DNA of 64,000 nt from Pandoraea horticolens (GCF_902459555.1 NZ_CABPSM010000003.1:124001-188000), one strand, 5' to 3'. Numbered from the stretch's first letter, positions 27,663 through 38,925 are shown. A program made the numbers and translations. Notes: generated by a model not told the origin, from the sequence alone.

Positions 27663-27869
27663 TCAGGCAGCCGCCTGGATGTTCGAAGCCTGCTTGCCCT
27701 TCGGGCCTTGGACGACCTCGAACTGCACCTTCTGACCTTCCTTGAGGGTCTTGAAACCGTTCATCTGGATCGCCGAGAAGTGAGCGAACAGATCTTCGCC
27801 ACCCTCATCCGGCGTGATGAAACCAAAACCCTTGGCGTCGTTAAACCATTTGACCGTACCGGTTGCCAT
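27663..27869 (-). CDS. cspA: cold-shock domain protein (CspA family)
   Basis: 68-residue single-stranded nucleic acid chaperone: [20 protein letters not shown] with RNP1 (KGFGFI), DLFAHFSAI (RNP2-like), and [15 protein letters not shown]. Start ATG 27869 has GGGGAAG upstream. A promoter at 28015-28044 implies a leader of about 140 nt, as in temperature-sensing csp mRNAs. CspD-type paralogues cannot be excluded by sequence alone. Confidence 0.92.
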   Translation of the reverse strand: MATGTVKWFNDAKGFGFITPDEGGEDLFAHFSAIQMNGFKTLKEGQKVQFEVVQGPKGKQASNIQAAA

Positions 27870-28014
27870 ACAAACTTCCCCTAAACAATTACTACTACTA
27901 CATATCACCGCAACCACGAGCACATCTGAAAAACCCGCCGGCTGGCGGCGGCTTCTTAGGCTCACCCAGGCATCTTTTCTTTTAAAACACTTATAGAGGA
28001 AAAGCGCCACGATG

Positions 28015-28044
28015 ATTGTTTTCGCTAACTGCCAATAGTGTCAA
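28015..28044 (-). promoter_or_regulatory. promoter of the cold-shock gene
   Basis: On the minus strand TTGACA (28039-28044) and AACAAT (28015-28020) are 18 bp apart. Start near 28008 gives a 5' leader of about 140 nt. Confidence 0.55.
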
Positions 28045-28298
28045 GCCCTTTTTGAACGATAGAAGTTGTGTTCGATCAGGTTTTACCCTTATATCTGGGC
28101 GCGTATATAGGGTGCGGAGACACGCCCTTGAAATTTGGGTTAAGCTGACTCATATGGGTGTGGCACCCCCGATGGTCGGGGCTGCGGCGCCTTGCTGGAC
28201 AACGTGCACGCCGATCGGCGAGTGTTGGCATTCCGGTGGACTACCGGACGGCAGGCGGCAATAGGGGCTCCGATTGCTTCCTGCGCCCGGGAGTTGTT

Positions 28299-28304
28299 TA
28301 GAAT
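28299..28304 (+). promoter_or_regulatory. -10 box six bases before clpS ATG
   Basis: TAGAAT, then six bases, then ATG. A weak TTGCTT (28274-28279) is 19 bp upstream. The expected start coincides with the A of ATG and no Shine-Dalgarno sequence intervenes, so the clpS mRNA may be leaderless. Confidence 0.4.
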
Positions 28305-28310
28305 CCACGT

Positions 28311-28625
28311 ATGGCAACCTTACCGACAACGCATGACGACACCGTACAGGAGCGGCAAGAGCAACAGCTCAAGCCGCCATCGATGTACAAGGTGGTACTG
28401 TTGAACGACGATTTCACCCCGATGGAATTCGTGGTGATGGTCATTCAGGAATATTTTAATAAGGACCGGGAGTCTGCAACGCAGATCATGCTCAAGGTTC
28501 ACCGTGAGGGCAGGGGAGTTTGCGGGGTCTTTACGCGCGATGTCGCGGCGACCAAAGTTGAGCAAGTTGTTAGCCATGCAAGGCAGTCCGGGCACCCGCT
28601 GCAGTGCGTGATGGAGGAAGCATGA
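28311..28625 (+). CDS. clpS: ATP-dependent Clp protease adaptor ClpS
   Basis: 104-residue N-recognin that hands N-degron substrates to ClpAP. The N-end binding pocket is visible: [19 protein letters not shown], then [19 protein letters not shown]. Its stop overlaps the clpA start in ATGA, so translation is coupled. The start has no ribosome site but a -10-like hexamer six bases before it. Confidence 0.96.
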   Translation: MATLPTTHDDTVQERQEQQLKPPSMYKVVLLNDDFTPMEFVVMVIQEYFNKDRESATQIMLKVHREGRGVCGVFTRDVAATKVEQVVSHARQSGHPLQCVMEEA

Positions 28626-30919
28626 TTGCCCAGGAATTGGAAGTCAGCCTGCACATGGCGTTTATGGAAGCGCGCCAGGCACGACACGAATTCATTACGG
28701 TCGAGCACCTGTTGCTTGCCCTCTTGGATAACCCGACCGCTGCCGAAGTGTTGCGCGCTTGCGCGGCAAATCTCGACGATTTGCGGCAGAACCTGCGCAA
28801 CTTCATCGCCGACAATACGCCGACGGTGCCGGGTAGCGACGAGGTCGACACACAGCCCACGCTTGGTTTCCAGCGCGTGATTCAACGCGCCATCATGCAC
28901 GTGCAATCCACTTCCAACGGTAAGAAGGAAGTCACGGGTGCGAACGTGCTGGTCGCCATCTTCGGTGAAAAGGATTCCCACGCCGTCTACTACCTGCAAC
29001 AGCAGGGCGTGACGCGTCTGGACGTCGTCAATTTCATCTCTCACGGCATTACCAAGACCGGCGCGTCCGGCGAGTCGGCCAAAGCCGGCGAAGGGAGTAC
29101 CGAAGGCGAAGAGGGCGCCAACACCAAGGAAAGCCCGCTCGCGCAGTACACCCAGAACCTTAACCAGATGGCGCGCGACGGCAAGATCGATCCGCTCATC
29201 GGCCGCGAACCGGAAGTCGAGCGCGTGGTGCAGGTGCTGTGCCGCCGCCGCAAGAATAATCCGCTGCTCGTCGGCGAAGCCGGGGTAGGCAAGACGGCCA
29301 TCGCCGAGGGCCTCGCCTGGCGCGTGACGCGCGGCGAAGTGCCCGAGATTCTGCAGGACGCCACCGTCTACTCGCTGGACATGGGCGCGCTGCTTGCCGG
29401 CACCAAGTATCGCGGTGACTTCGAGCAACGCCTGAAGGCCGTGCTCAAGGAACTCAAGGAGCGCAACAATGCGATCCTGTTCATCGACGAAATTCACACG
29501 CTGATCGGTGCGGGCGCTGCATCGGGCGGCACGCTCGATGCCTCGAACCTGCTCAAGCCGGCGTTGTCGTCCGGGCAGCTCAAGTGCATCGGTGCGACGA
29601 CCTTTACCGAATATCGCGGCATCTTCGAAAAGGACGCGGCACTGTCGCGTCGTTTCCAGAAGATCGACGTGAACGAGCCGACCGTCGAACAGACCGTGCA
29701 GATTCTGCGTGGGTTGAAGTCGCGTTTCGAAGAGCACCACGGCGTGAAGTACTCGTCGAGTGCGCTCTCGGCGGCTGCCGAATTGTCTGCCAAGTTCATT
29801 ACCGACCGTCACCTGCCTGACAAGGCCATCGACGTGATCGACGAAGCCGGTGCCGCTCAGCGCATTCTGCCGAAGTCCAAGCAGAAGAAGACGATCGGCA
29901 AGGGCGAGATCGAAGATATCGTCTCGAAGATCGCGCGTATTCCGGCGCAGAGCGTGTCGGCGGACGACCGCGGCAAGCTCCAGACGCTCGACCGCGACCT
30001 CAAGAGCGTGGTGTTCGGGCAGGACCCGGCCATCGACGCCTTGTCCGCCGCGATCAAGATGTCGCGTGCCGGGCTGGGCAAGACGGATAAGCCGATCGGC
30101 GCCTTCCTGTTCTCGGGCCCGACCGGTGTGGGCAAGACCGAAGTCGCCAAGCAACTCGCGTTCACGCTGGGCATCGAACTGATTCGCTTCGACATGTCGG
30201 AGTACATGGAGCGTCACGCGGTGAGCCGTTTGATTGGCGCGCCGCCGGGCTATGTCGGTTTCGATCAGGGGGGGCTGCTGACCGAGGCAATCACGAAGAA
30301 GCCGCACTGCGTGCTGTTGCTCGACGAAATCGAGAAGGCGCATCCGGACATCTTCAACGTGCTGCTTCAGGTGATGGATCATGGCACGCTGACGGACAAC
30401 AATGGCCGCAAGGCAGATTTCCGCAACGTCATCATCATCATGACGACCAACGCGGGTGCCGAGACGATCAACCGTGCGAGCATTGGTTTCACGAACGAGC
30501 GTCAGGCCGGCGATGAAATGGCCGATATCAAGCGCATGTTCACGCCGGAGTTCCGCAACCGTCTGGACTCGATCATCAGCTTCAAGCCGCTCGATGAGCA
30601 GATCATCCTGCGCGTGGTCGACAAGTTCCTCATCCAGTTGGAAGACCAATTGCACGAGAAGAAGGTCGAAGTGGTCTTCAGCGACAAGCTGCGCACTTTC
30701 CTCTCGAAGAAGGGCTTCGATCCGCTCATGGGGGCGCGTCCGATGCAGCGTCTGATTCAGGACACGATCCGTCGTGCACTGGCCGACGAATTGCTTTTCG
30801 GGCGTCTGACCAGCGGTGGCCGGGTCACAGTGGATCTGGACGAGCATGATCAAGTGCAACTGTCCTTCCCCGAGGACGGCAACACCCGTGCACAACCGGA
30901 AGCGGCCGAAGTCGAGTAA
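28622..30919 (+). CDS. clpA: ATP-dependent Clp protease ATP-binding subunit ClpA
   Basis: 765-residue AAA+ unfoldase with an N-domain that binds ClpS, and two ATPase rings: first Walker A GEAGVGKT at residues 218-225, second GPTGVGKT near 499-506, Walker [13 protein letters not shown]. The IGF tripeptide in [10 protein letters not shown] is the ClpP-contacting loop. It works with ClpP, encoded elsewhere, to degrade proteins. ATG 28622 overlaps clpS by four bases. A strong terminator follows. Confidence 0.97.
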   Translation: MIAQELEVSLHMAFMEARQARHEFITVEHLLLALLDNPTAAEVLRACAANLDDLRQNLRNFIADNTPTVPGSDEVDTQPTLGFQRVIQRAIMHVQSTSNGKKEVTGANVLVAIFGEKDSHAVYYLQQQGVTRLDVVNFISHGITKTGASGESAKAGEGSTEGEEGANTKESPLAQYTQNLNQMARDGKIDPLIGREPEVERVVQVLCRRRKNNPLLVGEAGVGKTAIAEGLAWRVTRGEVPEILQDATVYSLDMGALLAGTKYRGDFEQRLKAVLKELKERNNAILFIDEIHTLIGAGAASGGTLDASNLLKPALSSGQLKCIGATTFTEYRGIFEKDAALSRRFQKIDVNEPTVEQTVQILRGLKSRFEEHHGVKYSSSALSAAAELSAKFITDRHLPDKAIDVIDEAGAAQRILPKSKQKKTIGKGEIEDIVSKIARIPAQSVSADDRGKLQTLDRDLKSVVFGQDPAIDALSAAIKMSRAGLGKTDKPIGAFLFSGPTGVGKTEVAKQLAFTLGIELIRFDMSEYMERHAVSRLIGAPPGYVGFDQGGLLTEAITKKPHCVLLLDEIEKAHPDIFNVLLQVMDHGTLTDNNGRKADFRNVIIIMTTNAGAETINRASIGFTNERQAGDEMADIKRMFTPEFRNRLDSIISFKPLDEQIILRVVDKFLIQLEDQLHEKKVEVVFSDKLRTFLSKKGFDPLMGARPMQRLIQDTIRRALADELLFGRLTSGGRVTVDLDEHDQVQLSFPEDGNTRAQPEAAEVE

Positions 30920-30944
30920 TCGCCAAAGCCACTTGCAGCAATAG

Positions 30945-30978
30945 AAAAGCGCCGCTTCATGCGGCGCTTTTCTTTTTG
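30945..30978 (+). terminator. intrinsic terminator of clpSA
   Basis: AAAAGCGCCGC/GCGGCGCTTTT with TTCAT loop (30945-30971), then CTTTTT. The symmetrical A and T runs could also stop dut transcription from the minus strand. Confidence 0.85.
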
Positions 30979-31010
30979 TGACGGCGGGCGTTTGACGCCG
31001 CCGCGTGACG

Positions 31011-31457
31011 TCAGTGCTTGCCGGTGCTGCCGAAGCCACCTGCACCGCGATCGCTCTCGGGAAATTCGTCCACGATGTTGAATTCGGCCTGTACGACCGG
31101 CACGATCACGAGTTGCGCCAGACGCTCGAACGGATTGAGCACGAAGGGCGCATTGCCGCGGTTCCAGGTCGAGACCATCAACTGGCCTTGATAATCCGAA
31201 TCGATCAGCCCGACCAGATTGCCGAGCACGATGCCGTGCTTATGGCCGAGGCCCGAGCGAGGCAGAATCAGCGCGGCGTAGCCCGAATCGGCCAGATGGA
31301 TCGCCAGACCGGTGGGCACGAGCACGGTCTGTCCCGGTGCGATGGTCAGTGGTGTGTCGAGGCAGGCACGCAGGTCGAGCCCGGCGCTGCCCGGCGTGGC
31401 ATAGGCGGGCAACTGCGAGCGCAGGCGTTCGTCGAGAATCTTGACGTCGAGTTTCAT
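31011..31457 (-). CDS. dut: dUTP diphosphatase
   Basis: 148-residue trimeric dUTPase that keeps uracil out of DNA and makes dUMP. All five motifs are seen: [38 protein letters not shown] and the C-terminal arm [12 protein letters not shown]. Start ATG 31457. It is last in a minus-strand run with the luciferase-like monooxygenase gene 71 bp upstream. Confidence 0.97.
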   Translation of the reverse strand: MKLDVKILDERLRSQLPAYATPGSAGLDLRACLDTPLTIAPGQTVLVPTGLAIHLADSGYAALILPRSGLGHKHGIVLGNLVGLIDSDYQGQLMVSTWNRGNAPFVLNPFERLAQLVIVPVVQAEFNIVDEFPESDRGAGGFGSTGKH

Positions 31458-31528
31458 GGCGTTATGGCGTTGGAAAGGGCGTAATCGGTCGAAAATTCGT
31501 TCGGGGAGGCAGAGCGCTCAGAGAGCGC

Positions 31529-32569
31529 TCAATCGCCATCGACCGCGCGCAGCGAGAACGCTTGCGCGAGCAATTCGTGAGAACGCAGGCGGGCACGGTA
31601 GCTGCCGGCCACGGTCAACACGACGATCTCGTCGGCCTCGAACTGTTCCTGCAATTCCAGCACGCGCTCGGTGACGCGCTCCGGGGTGCCGATGATACTA
31701 CGCGGCTTCTCGCGCGCGATGACGGACAACTCCCGCTCGCGATATTGCGGTTTCGCCTCGGCACCCTGTTCGATACTCGGAATCGGCTCGTTCATGCCGT
31801 ACGCCATCTGCACGCGACGTAGATCGACACCGGCTTCCAGTGCTTCGGCCTCTGCGTCGGTATCGGCACAGATGACAAAGAGCGCCACCGAGCAATAGGG
31901 CTTCTCCAGTTGTCCCGGCGTGAAGCGTTCGCGATACGCTTGCGTCACGCGATGGCCGTAGTGCGCGTTGATGAAGTGCGCGAAGCAGTATCGCAGGCCA
32001 AGCTGTGCGGCGAGCAGGCCACCGAATTCGCTCGAACCGAGCACCCACAACTCGGGGCGCGTTTCTATCGCCGGTTGCAGCAGCACCCCGCGGTAAGGAT
32101 GATCGTCGGCCAGTGTGCCGCCGAACAGGCCCGCCAGCTCGGCGACCTGTTGCGGGAAGTTCTCGCCCGCATCGTACGGCCCTTTTGCGACGGCGCGCGC
32201 CGTGCGCATGTCGCCTCCGGGCGCGCGTCCGACACCTAGGTCGATGCGATTCGGGAACAGCGCCTCGAGCATCAAAAATTGTTCGGCCAGCTTGAACGGG
32301 CTGTAGTACGGCAGCATCACACCGCCGGAGCCGACCCGCAGGTGCTTCGTCACGCTGGCCAGCCGCGCGATCATGACTTCCGGCGCCGGGTTCGCCACGC
32401 CGCGCAGGCCATGATGCTCGGCGCACCAGTAGCGTGTGTAGCCGAGGTCGTCGGCGGCTTGTGCCAGTTCGACGGTCGCCGCGATGGCATCCGCCACGCG
32501 ATGGCCGTGAATCACTGGTGTCTGGTCGAGGATCGACAGCTTGATACGTGCAGAAGACGTTGGCGTCAT
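31529..32569 (-). CDS. LLM-class flavin-dependent oxidoreductase
   Basis: 346 residues, bacterial luciferase-like fold. It starts IKLSILDQTPVIHG, with YWCAEHHGLRGVANPAPEVM, LRVGSGGVMLPYYSPFKLAEQ, and RIDLGVGRAPGGD, all typical of the group of single-subunit FMN-dependent (YhbW-like) proteins. Substrate unknown. ATG 32569 has GGAG ten bases upstream; the in-frame upstream start is not conserved. It follows the MFS gene by 54 bp and may be in one transcript with it. Confidence 0.88.
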   Translation of the reverse strand: MTPTSSARIKLSILDQTPVIHGHRVADAIAATVELAQAADDLGYTRYWCAEHHGLRGVANPAPEVMIARLASVTKHLRVGSGGVMLPYYSPFKLAEQFLMLEALFPNRIDLGVGRAPGGDMRTARAVAKGPYDAGENFPQQVAELAGLFGGTLADDHPYRGVLLQPAIETRPELWVLGSSEFGGLLAAQLGLRYCFAHFINAHYGHRVTQAYRERFTPGQLEKPYCSVALFVICADTDAEAEALEAGVDLRRVQMAYGMNEPIPSIEQGAEAKPQYRERELSVIAREKPRSIIGTPERVTERVLELQEQFEADEIVVLTVAGSYRARLRSHELLAQAFSLRAVDGD

Positions 32570-32623
32570 GAGTTCGATGCTCCAGGTCGACGGCACCGGC
32601 ACGTCGACACATAGTCGTGAAAA

Positions 32624-33844
32624 TCAGTGACCGCTCCCGGCGGATGCGTCCACCGGTGCCGTGCCGGGGCCTGCATGCGGCAGGCGCGCAATCATCACAA
32701 TCGCCACGATCCCGCCAAGCGCGCCGCACAGGAAGATCGAGGCATAGCCGAAATAGTTGGCGACGAGGCCGGCCATTGGCCCGATCAGACCGAGCGCCAG
32801 ATCGAAAAACGCCGAGTAAGCCGCCAGCGCCGCCCCCCGATTTTGCGGCGGCACCTGTCGCAAGGCTTCCACGCCCAAAGCGGGGAAGACCAGCGAGAAG
32901 CCCACGCCCGTCAGCCCCGCACCCACGAGGGCCATATTCGGGCTCACCGCACCCCACAGCAGGAATTGGCCGATGGCGCTGAACACGAGCGAGCACATGG
33001 CGACGCGGCGTCCGCCGAAGCGATCGACCGCGTGCGCGAGCAGAATTCGCATGCCGATGAAGCAGGCGCTGTAGAGTGTCAGCGCATAGGCGGCCCCCGA
33101 CCAGGCGTGGCTCGCGTAGTAGAGCGTGATGAACGCGGCGATGACAGCGTAGCCGATACTCCCCAGTGTCATGGCCAGACCCGGACGCCACACGAGGCCC
33201 ACGACGCGCAGGAACGGCAGGCGATGCCCACCGACAGGGGGGGCGGCAGGCAGACGCAACGCGATGAGGAACGCGACGGCGGGCAGGGCGATATTCACTA
33301 TCGAAACCACGGTAAAGCCCGCCGCTTGCAGCAGGTAAGCCCCGAACGGCGCGCCGATGGCGAGCGCCGTGTACATCGACACGCCTTGCCACGAAATGGC
33401 CTTGCTCGCGTGAGCCGCACCTAGCAGCCCGATGCCCCACGACATGCCACCGGTCAGGATCAGGCTCTCGCCGAAGCCCAGCACCACGCGTCCGGCGATG
33501 AGGATACCCAGCGCGAGCGCGGGGTCCGGCACAATCGATGCAACGAGATACAGCACGCCCGCAGTGGCGCACCCGCACAGGCCGGTGAGCACCGCGCGGC
33601 GCGGGCCACGAGTGTCGACCATGCGTCCGGCGTAAGAGCGCAACAGTAGCGTGACGACCGACTGAATGCCGATGGTCACACCGACAACGAACGAGCCGTA
33701 GCCGAGCGTTTCATGGACGTAGATCGGCAGCACCGGCAGCGGCATGCCGATCGTCATGAAGCCGAAGAACATGATCGCGGCGAGCATGCTCAGTGTCCCG
33801 TAGACACTGACAACCGGCCGCGCGGTCGTAGGAGGTTGCGTCAT
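32624..33844 (-). CDS. MFS transporter
   Basis: 406-residue major facilitator with 12 hydrophobic helices. Motif A-like segment SYAGRMVDTRGPRRAVL follows helix 2, and HAVDRFGGRRVAM repeats it in the second half, while the central loop is short. It resembles the YhhS/YfcJ type of drug and metabolite exporters. Start ATG 33844 is taken; 49 further upstream codons are not conserved-looking. Substrate cannot be assigned. Confidence 0.87.
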   Translation of the reverse strand: MTQPPTTARPVVSVYGTLSMLAAIMFFGFMTIGMPLPVLPIYVHETLGYGSFVVGVTIGIQSVVTLLLRSYAGRMVDTRGPRRAVLTGLCGCATAGVLYLVASIVPDPALALGILIAGRVVLGFGESLILTGGMSWGIGLLGAAHASKAISWQGVSMYTALAIGAPFGAYLLQAAGFTVVSIVNIALPAVAFLIALRLPAAPPVGGHRLPFLRVVGLVWRPGLAMTLGSIGYAVIAAFITLYYASHAWSGAAYALTLYSACFIGMRILLAHAVDRFGGRRVAMCSLVFSAIGQFLLWGAVSPNMALVGAGLTGVGFSLVFPALGVEALRQVPPQNRGAALAAYSAFFDLALGLIGPMAGLVANYFGYASIFLCGALGGIVAIVMIARLPHAGPGTAPVDASAGSGH

Positions 33845-34039
33845 TTTGATTGCTATCGTGTGCAATGGCCCGAGGGCCGAAATGCTGAAGGCGTCAAGTC
33901 CTGACGCCGTGATGCTGTGGTGCCGTGATGCGCTGATTCGGTAAAACCGTGAGCGGGACGTTCCTGGCAGTCTGCCAGCGTCGCCGGACAACGACGATGA
34001 CAGACGGAAAAGCGGGAGAGCGGTGCGATGGCGCGCGCG

Positions 34040-35251
34040 TCAACCGGGCGCACGCGAGGGCAGGCGCGCGGCGATTTCGACGATCAGGCTGCGCGCGAGC
34101 GACTGCTTGTCGGCGCGCGGCAGGCGTTTCTGCCCGGCGGCGTCGAAGAGAATGACTTCGTTGTCGTCCTGCCCGAACGTGGCAGGACCGAGATTGCCGA
34201 CGAGCAGCGGCACCTGCTTGCGTTTGCGCTTTTGCGCGCCGTGCGTCTCCAGATCGCCCGACTCGGCAGCGAAGCCCACACAATACGGCGGCTTCGGCAA
34301 CTGCGCCACCGCCGCGAGAATGTCGGGATTCTGGACGAATTCGAGCGTCGGCGCATCAGCGTCGCCGGTCTTCTTGATCTTGTCGTGCGCCACCTCGCGC
34401 ACACGCCAGTCGGCCACGGCGGCCACCGCGATGAAGAGGTCGTGATGCGCTACGTCGGCCATCACGGCGTCGTACATCTGCTGCGCCGTTTGCACGTTGC
34501 TGCGCGTGACGCCGTAGGGCGTCGCCAGCGAGGTCGGGCCGGCGATCAGATGCACATCGGCACCCGCCTGCGCGGCGGCACGCGCGAGCGCAAAGCCCAT
34601 CTTGCCGCTGGACAGATTGGTCAGGCCTCGCACCGGATCGATGGGTTCGAAGGTCGGGCCGGCGGTGATCAGCACGCGGTGTCCGGCGAGGCGTTTCGGC
34701 TGAAAGAAGCCGACGAGTGCCTCGAAGAGGTCTTCCGGTTCGAGCATGCGTCCGTCGCCGATTTCGCCACATGCCTGATCGCCGCTGCCGGGACCGAGAA
34801 TCGTGACGCCATCGCCGCGCAGTGTCACGGCATTGCGCTGGGTTGCCGGGTTGGCCCACATCTGGCGATTCATCGCCGGCGCGACCAGCAGCGGGCAGTC
34901 GCGTGCCACACACAGTGTCGAGAGCAGATCGTCGGCCATGCCGTGCGCGAGCTTGGCGAGAAAATCGGTGGAGGCGGGCGCGACGATAATGGCGTCGGCC
35001 TCGCGCGAGAGGTCGATGTGCGCCATGTTGTTATCGACGCGGTTGTCCCACTGGCTGGTGAAGACCGGGCGCCCCGAGAGCGCCTGCATCGTGAGCGGCG
35101 TGATGAATTGCGTGGCGGCTTCGGTCATGACGACCTGCACCGTCGCGCCGGCCTTGATGAGCAACCGGGTGAGTTCGGCCGACTTGTAGCAGGCGATGCC
35201 GCCCGTCAGGCCGAGAACGATGGTTTTGCCCGCAAGTTCACCGCGTTCCAT
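34040..35251 (-). CDS. coaBC: bifunctional phosphopantothenoylcysteine decarboxylase/synthetase
   Basis: 403-residue two-domain enzyme of coenzyme A synthesis. CoaC half: LTGGIACYKSAELTRLL, the active His in NMAHIDLSREAD, VAPAMNRQMW and GDQACGEIGDGRM with the catalytic Cys. CoaB half: AGPTFEPIDPVRGLTNLSSGKMGFALA, then the lysine-loop KIKKTGDADAPTLEFVQNPDIL. Start ATG 35251, with GGAGG twelve bases upstream. It follows lspA after 135 bp, part of the ribF-ileS-lspA-coaBC run. Confidence 0.96.
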   Translation of the reverse strand: MERGELAGKTIVLGLTGGIACYKSAELTRLLIKAGATVQVVMTEAATQFITPLTMQALSGRPVFTSQWDNRVDNNMAHIDLSREADAIIVAPASTDFLAKLAHGMADDLLSTLCVARDCPLLVAPAMNRQMWANPATQRNAVTLRGDGVTILGPGSGDQACGEIGDGRMLEPEDLFEALVGFFQPKRLAGHRVLITAGPTFEPIDPVRGLTNLSSGKMGFALARAAAQAGADVHLIAGPTSLATPYGVTRSNVQTAQQMYDAVMADVAHHDLFIAVAAVADWRVREVAHDKIKKTGDADAPTLEFVQNPDILAAVAQLPKPPYCVGFAAESGDLETHGAQKRKRKQVPLLVGNLGPATFGQDDNEVILFDAAGQKRLPRADKQSLARSLIVEIAARLPSRAPG

Positions 35252-35386
35252 AGGGAAATGCCTCCTCCAAAGTGCCACGCGGCGCCTCCGGGGCGCCGCG
35301 ACGGTGTTTGCTTCGAATCCGCTACACGTGCCGTGGCATCGTGAGCGAATCGCACCGCAGGTGCTGCGGTGCCTATGCAAGATGTG

Positions 35387-35929
35387 CTACTTGCCGCGCC
35401 GCACGCGTCGCAACTCGTCGATCACCAGCAGCACCGCGCCCACGCAAATGGCCGAGTCGGCCACGTTGAACGCCGGCCAGTGCCAGCCGCCGACGTGAAA
35501 GTCCAGAAAGTCGACCACATGACCATAAATCACGCGATCGATCACGTTGCCCAGCGCGCCGCCGAGAATCAGCGAGAGCGACAGACAGAACATCTTCTGG
35601 CCGTTATGTCGCTTGAGCAGCCAGATGATGACCGTCGCCGCGACGATGCCGAGCAGCGTGAAGAACCAGCGCTGCCAGCCGCCCGCGGCCGCCAGAAAGC
35701 TGAACGCTGCGCCCTTGTTGTACACCAGCACCAGATTGAAGAACGAGGTCAGCGGACGGAATTCGCCGTACTGGAACGTCTTCAGGATCGTGAGCTTGGT
35801 GACCTGATCGAGCAGAATCGCAACGATCGCGATCCCGAGCCACGGGGCCAGGCCGTACGTGGCGCCCCCGCGGGCGCCCCCGTTGTTGCTACGTCGTGCG
35901 CCCGTACGAGCGCCTGCTTTGCTTGCCAT
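35387..35929 (-). CDS. lspA: lipoprotein signal peptidase
   Basis: Inner-membrane aspartic protease (SPase II) that cleaves prolipoprotein signal peptides. 180 residues with four membrane helices. Catalytic Asp residues are in [16 protein letters not shown] and [11 protein letters not shown]. An additional basic N-terminus of about 25 residues (Ala/Gly/Arg-rich) precedes helix 1. The ATG at 35929 overlaps the ileS stop by one base (TAATG), so reinitiation couples them. Confidence 0.96.
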   Translation of the reverse strand: MASKAGARTGARRSNNGGARGGATYGLAPWLGIAIVAILLDQVTKLTILKTFQYGEFRPLTSFFNLVLVYNKGAAFSFLAAAGGWQRWFFTLLGIVAATVIIWLLKRHNGQKMFCLSLSLILGGALGNVIDRVIYGHVVDFLDFHVGGWHWPAFNVADSAICVGAVLLVIDELRRVRRGK

Positions 35930-38766
35930 TATGCCGCGCTCCGGTGTTCGCCGCTGCCGAAGAGATTCGACACGCAGCGGCCGCAAAGGGTCGGGTGAGC
36001 GGCGTCTGCACCCACGTCTTCACGATAGTGCCAGCAGCGCTCGCACTTCTGATGCGACGACGGCGTGACGAGCACGCCTTCCTCGGCCTCGGTGGCAACC
36101 TGCGTGACGGTCGCCGCCGACGTGATCAGCACAAAGCGCAGATCGTCGCCGAGGCTCGCCAGCACTTCGTACTTGCGGCCCGAGACGCGCACGTCCACTT
36201 CCGCTTGCAGCGACGAGCCGATCTGCTCGGCCGCGCGCGCCTCTTCGAGCGCCTTGGTGACGTCGCCACGTACCGCGCGCAGCAGATACCACTTCTCGAG
36301 CAGACGCGTGCCTTCCGCGACTTCCGGATAAGCGTAGTACGTCTCGGTGAAGATCGTGTCGTTGCCCGGCTGGAACACTTGCCACGCTTCTTCCGCCGTG
36401 AACGACAGGAAAGGCGCCATGAGCTTGAGCAGGCCGTGCGTGATGTGGTACAGCGCGTTCTGGGCGGCGCGGCGTGCGGGGGCGTCCGGTGCGCTCGTGT
36501 ACAGACGATCCTTCAGGATGTCGAGGTAGAAGCCGCCGAGATCCTCCGAGCAGAACGTCTGGAGCTTGGCCACGACCGGGTGGAATTCGTAGCGGTCGTA
36601 GTGGCCCAGCACTTCGGTTTGCAGCGACTGCGCCAATGCCACGGCGTAGCGGTCGATTTCCAGCCATTGGTCGGCCGGCAGCGCGTGCTTCGCATGGTCG
36701 TAATCGGCCAGATTCGAGAGCAGGAAGCGCAGCGTGTTACGGATACGGCGATACCCCTCGGTCACGCGCTTGAGGATTTCGTCCGAGATCGACAACTCGC
36801 CCGAATAATCGGTCGACGCCACCCACAGGCGGATGATTTCGGCACCAAGCTTGTCTGCGACGTCTTGCGGCAGAATCGTGTTGCCGATCGACTTAGACAT
36901 CTTGCGGCCCTGACCGTCGACCGTGAAGCCGTGCGTGAGCAGCGCCTTGTACGGCGGGCGGCCATCGATCATCGAGGCCGTGAGCAGCGACGAATGGAAC
37001 CAGCCGCGGTGCTGATCCGAGCCTTCCAGATACAGGTCGGCCGGGAAGCCCAGCTCATGCGCGTGCGAGCCGCGCAGCACATGCCAGTGCGTCGTGCCCG
37101 AGTCGAACCACACGTCGAGCGTGTCGCGGTTCTTCACGTAATCCTTGGCCTCGTCGCCGAGCAGTTCCACCGGGTCGAGCGTTTGCCACGCTTCGATGCC
37201 TTCGGTTTCCACGCGCTTGGCCACGGCTTCGAGCAGTTCCGGGGTGCGCGGATGCAGCGCGCCGGTTTCCCTGTGCACGAAGAAGGCCATCGGCACGCCC
37301 CATTGGCGCTGGCGGGAGAGCGTCCAGTCCGGGCGGTGCGCGATCATGTTGTGCAGGCGCTGCTTGCCCCACGCCGGGAAGAACTCGGTGGCCTCGATGC
37401 CGGCGAGTGCGATCTCGCGTAAGGTCTTGCCGCCGCCCGGTGCGCCGTCGACCGGCTTCACGTCCATGCCGGCGAACCACTGGTTGGTGGCGCGGTAGAT
37501 GATCGGGGACTTGTGACGCCAGCAGTGCATGTAGCTGTGTGTGTACTTGAACGAGTGGAACAGCGTACCGGCCTCGCGCAGCGCTTCGACGATCTGCGGG
37601 TTGGCGTCCCAGATCGACTGGCCGCCGAACAGCGGCAGGCTGTCCTGATAGCGCCCGTCGCCCAGCACCGGCATGCGGATATCTGCGTCGGACATGCCAT
37701 GCGCCTTGCACGACACGAAGTCTTCCACGCCATAGGCGGGGGCCGAGTGGACGATGCCGGTTCCCGTCTCGGTCGTCACGTAGTCGCCGAGATAGACCGG
37801 CGAGGTGCGCTCGTAGCCGGCGTCGGCCGTCGACAACGGATGACGGAAGCGGATCAGCGAGAGCGCTTCGCCCTTCGTGCGGGCGACGATGTCGCCGTGC
37901 AGGCCGTAAGTCTTCAGGCAGTCTTCAACGCGTTCGCTCGCGAGAATCAGCAGACCGCGCTCGGTCGAGACCAGTGCGTATTCGACTTCCGGGTGAACGT
38001 TGAGCGCCTGGTTCGACGGGATCGTCCACGGGGTGGTCGTCCAGATGACGATGTGGCCGTCTTCGCGCGGCAGCTTCGGCAGGCCGAAGGCCTTCGCGAC
38101 TTTCTCCGGCTCGGCGAAGGCAAAGCCGACGTCGATGGCCAGATCGGTCTTGTCCTTGTACTCGACTTCCGCCTCGGCGAGTGCCGAGCCGCAATCGAAG
38201 CACCAGTTCACCGGCTTCAGGCCACGGTAGACGTAGCCGTTCTCCATGATCTTCGCGAGCGCACGAAGCTCGTTCGCTTCGTTCGAGAAGTTCATGGTCT
38301 TGTACGGGTTGTCCCAGTCGCCGAGCACGCCCAGACGCTTGAAGTTGGGCTTCTGGCGCTCGATCTGTTCCGCCGCGTAGGCGCGCGCCTTTTCCTGCAC
38401 TTCGCGCACCGGCAGGTGCTTGCCGAACTGCTTTTCGATCTGGATTTCGATCGGCATGCCGTGGCAATCCCAGCCCGGCACATAGGCGGCGTCGAAGCCT
38501 GCCAGGCTGCGTGCCTTGACGATCATGTCCTTGAGGATCTTGTTGACCGCGTGGCCGAGGTGGATGTCACCGTTGGCATACGGCGGGCCGTCATGCAGGA
38601 TGAACTTCGGACGGCCTTTGCTTGCCTTGCGGATCTTGTCGTAGATCTTCTTGTCCTGCCATTGCTTGACCCACTGAGGCTCGCGCTTGGGCAGATCGCC
38701 GCGCATCGGGAACGGTGTGTCCAGCAGGTTGACAGGATATTTGCTCGGGGCTTTCTTTTCGCTCAT
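35929..38766 (-). CDS. ileS: isoleucyl-tRNA synthetase
   Basis: 945-residue class I synthetase. HIGH motif as [23 protein letters not shown] as [10 protein letters not shown], editing domain [18 protein letters not shown], and a C-terminal zinc finger with [10 protein letters not shown] and [11 protein letters not shown] 38766 is the family start. It is flanked by ribF (159 bp upstream) and lspA (overlapping), the common proteobacterial order. Confidence 0.98.
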   Translation of the reverse strand: MSEKKAPSKYPVNLLDTPFPMRGDLPKREPQWVKQWQDKKIYDKIRKASKGRPKFILHDGPPYANGDIHLGHAVNKILKDMIVKARSLAGFDAAYVPGWDCHGMPIEIQIEKQFGKHLPVREVQEKARAYAAEQIERQKPNFKRLGVLGDWDNPYKTMNFSNEANELRALAKIMENGYVYRGLKPVNWCFDCGSALAEAEVEYKDKTDLAIDVGFAFAEPEKVAKAFGLPKLPREDGHIVIWTTTPWTIPSNQALNVHPEVEYALVSTERGLLILASERVEDCLKTYGLHGDIVARTKGEALSLIRFRHPLSTADAGYERTSPVYLGDYVTTETGTGIVHSAPAYGVEDFVSCKAHGMSDADIRMPVLGDGRYQDSLPLFGGQSIWDANPQIVEALREAGTLFHSFKYTHSYMHCWRHKSPIIYRATNQWFAGMDVKPVDGAPGGGKTLREIALAGIEATEFFPAWGKQRLHNMIAHRPDWTLSRQRQWGVPMAFFVHRETGALHPRTPELLEAVAKRVETEGIEAWQTLDPVELLGDEAKDYVKNRDTLDVWFDSGTTHWHVLRGSHAHELGFPADLYLEGSDQHRGWFHSSLLTASMIDGRPPYKALLTHGFTVDGQGRKMSKSIGNTILPQDVADKLGAEIIRLWVASTDYSGELSISDEILKRVTEGYRRIRNTLRFLLSNLADYDHAKHALPADQWLEIDRYAVALAQSLQTEVLGHYDRYEFHPVVAKLQTFCSEDLGGFYLDILKDRLYTSAPDAPARRAAQNALYHITHGLLKLMAPFLSFTAEEAWQVFQPGNDTIFTETYYAYPEVAEGTRLLEKWYLLRAVRGDVTKALEEARAAEQIGSSLQAEVDVRVSGRKYEVLASLGDDLRFVLITSAATVTQVATEAEEGVLVTPSSHQKCERCWHYREDVGADAAHPTLCGRCVSNLFGSGEHRSAA

Positions 38767-38925
38767 GGTGAGTCGCTACGAATTTGGAATGTCGGGTGTA
38801 GGGCGCTCGCGCCGGTGGCGTCGACGTCAGGCCTTGTGGGCCGAGGGGGCAACGCCCGGGCAGGTGCCCAGTGGCGCACGCGGGCCGCGCGCGAGGCGCT
38901 GGGCGCCGGCGCACGCGGGCGAAGA

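Larger units (their letters stand above)
27870..28310. other. divergent intergenic region cspA / clpS
   Basis: Holds the cspA leader and promoter (minus strand, about 27870-28044) and the clpS -10 box (28299-28304). The part at 28060-28290 shows no gene and no further signal I can name. Confidence 0.5.

Noticed and set aside
28499-31045. An 848-codon open frame on the minus strand opposite clpSA
   Set aside because: It mirrors clpA, whose domain motifs are certain. High GC in third positions removes stop codons on the opposite strand; the product is His/Arg-rich without any fold signature.
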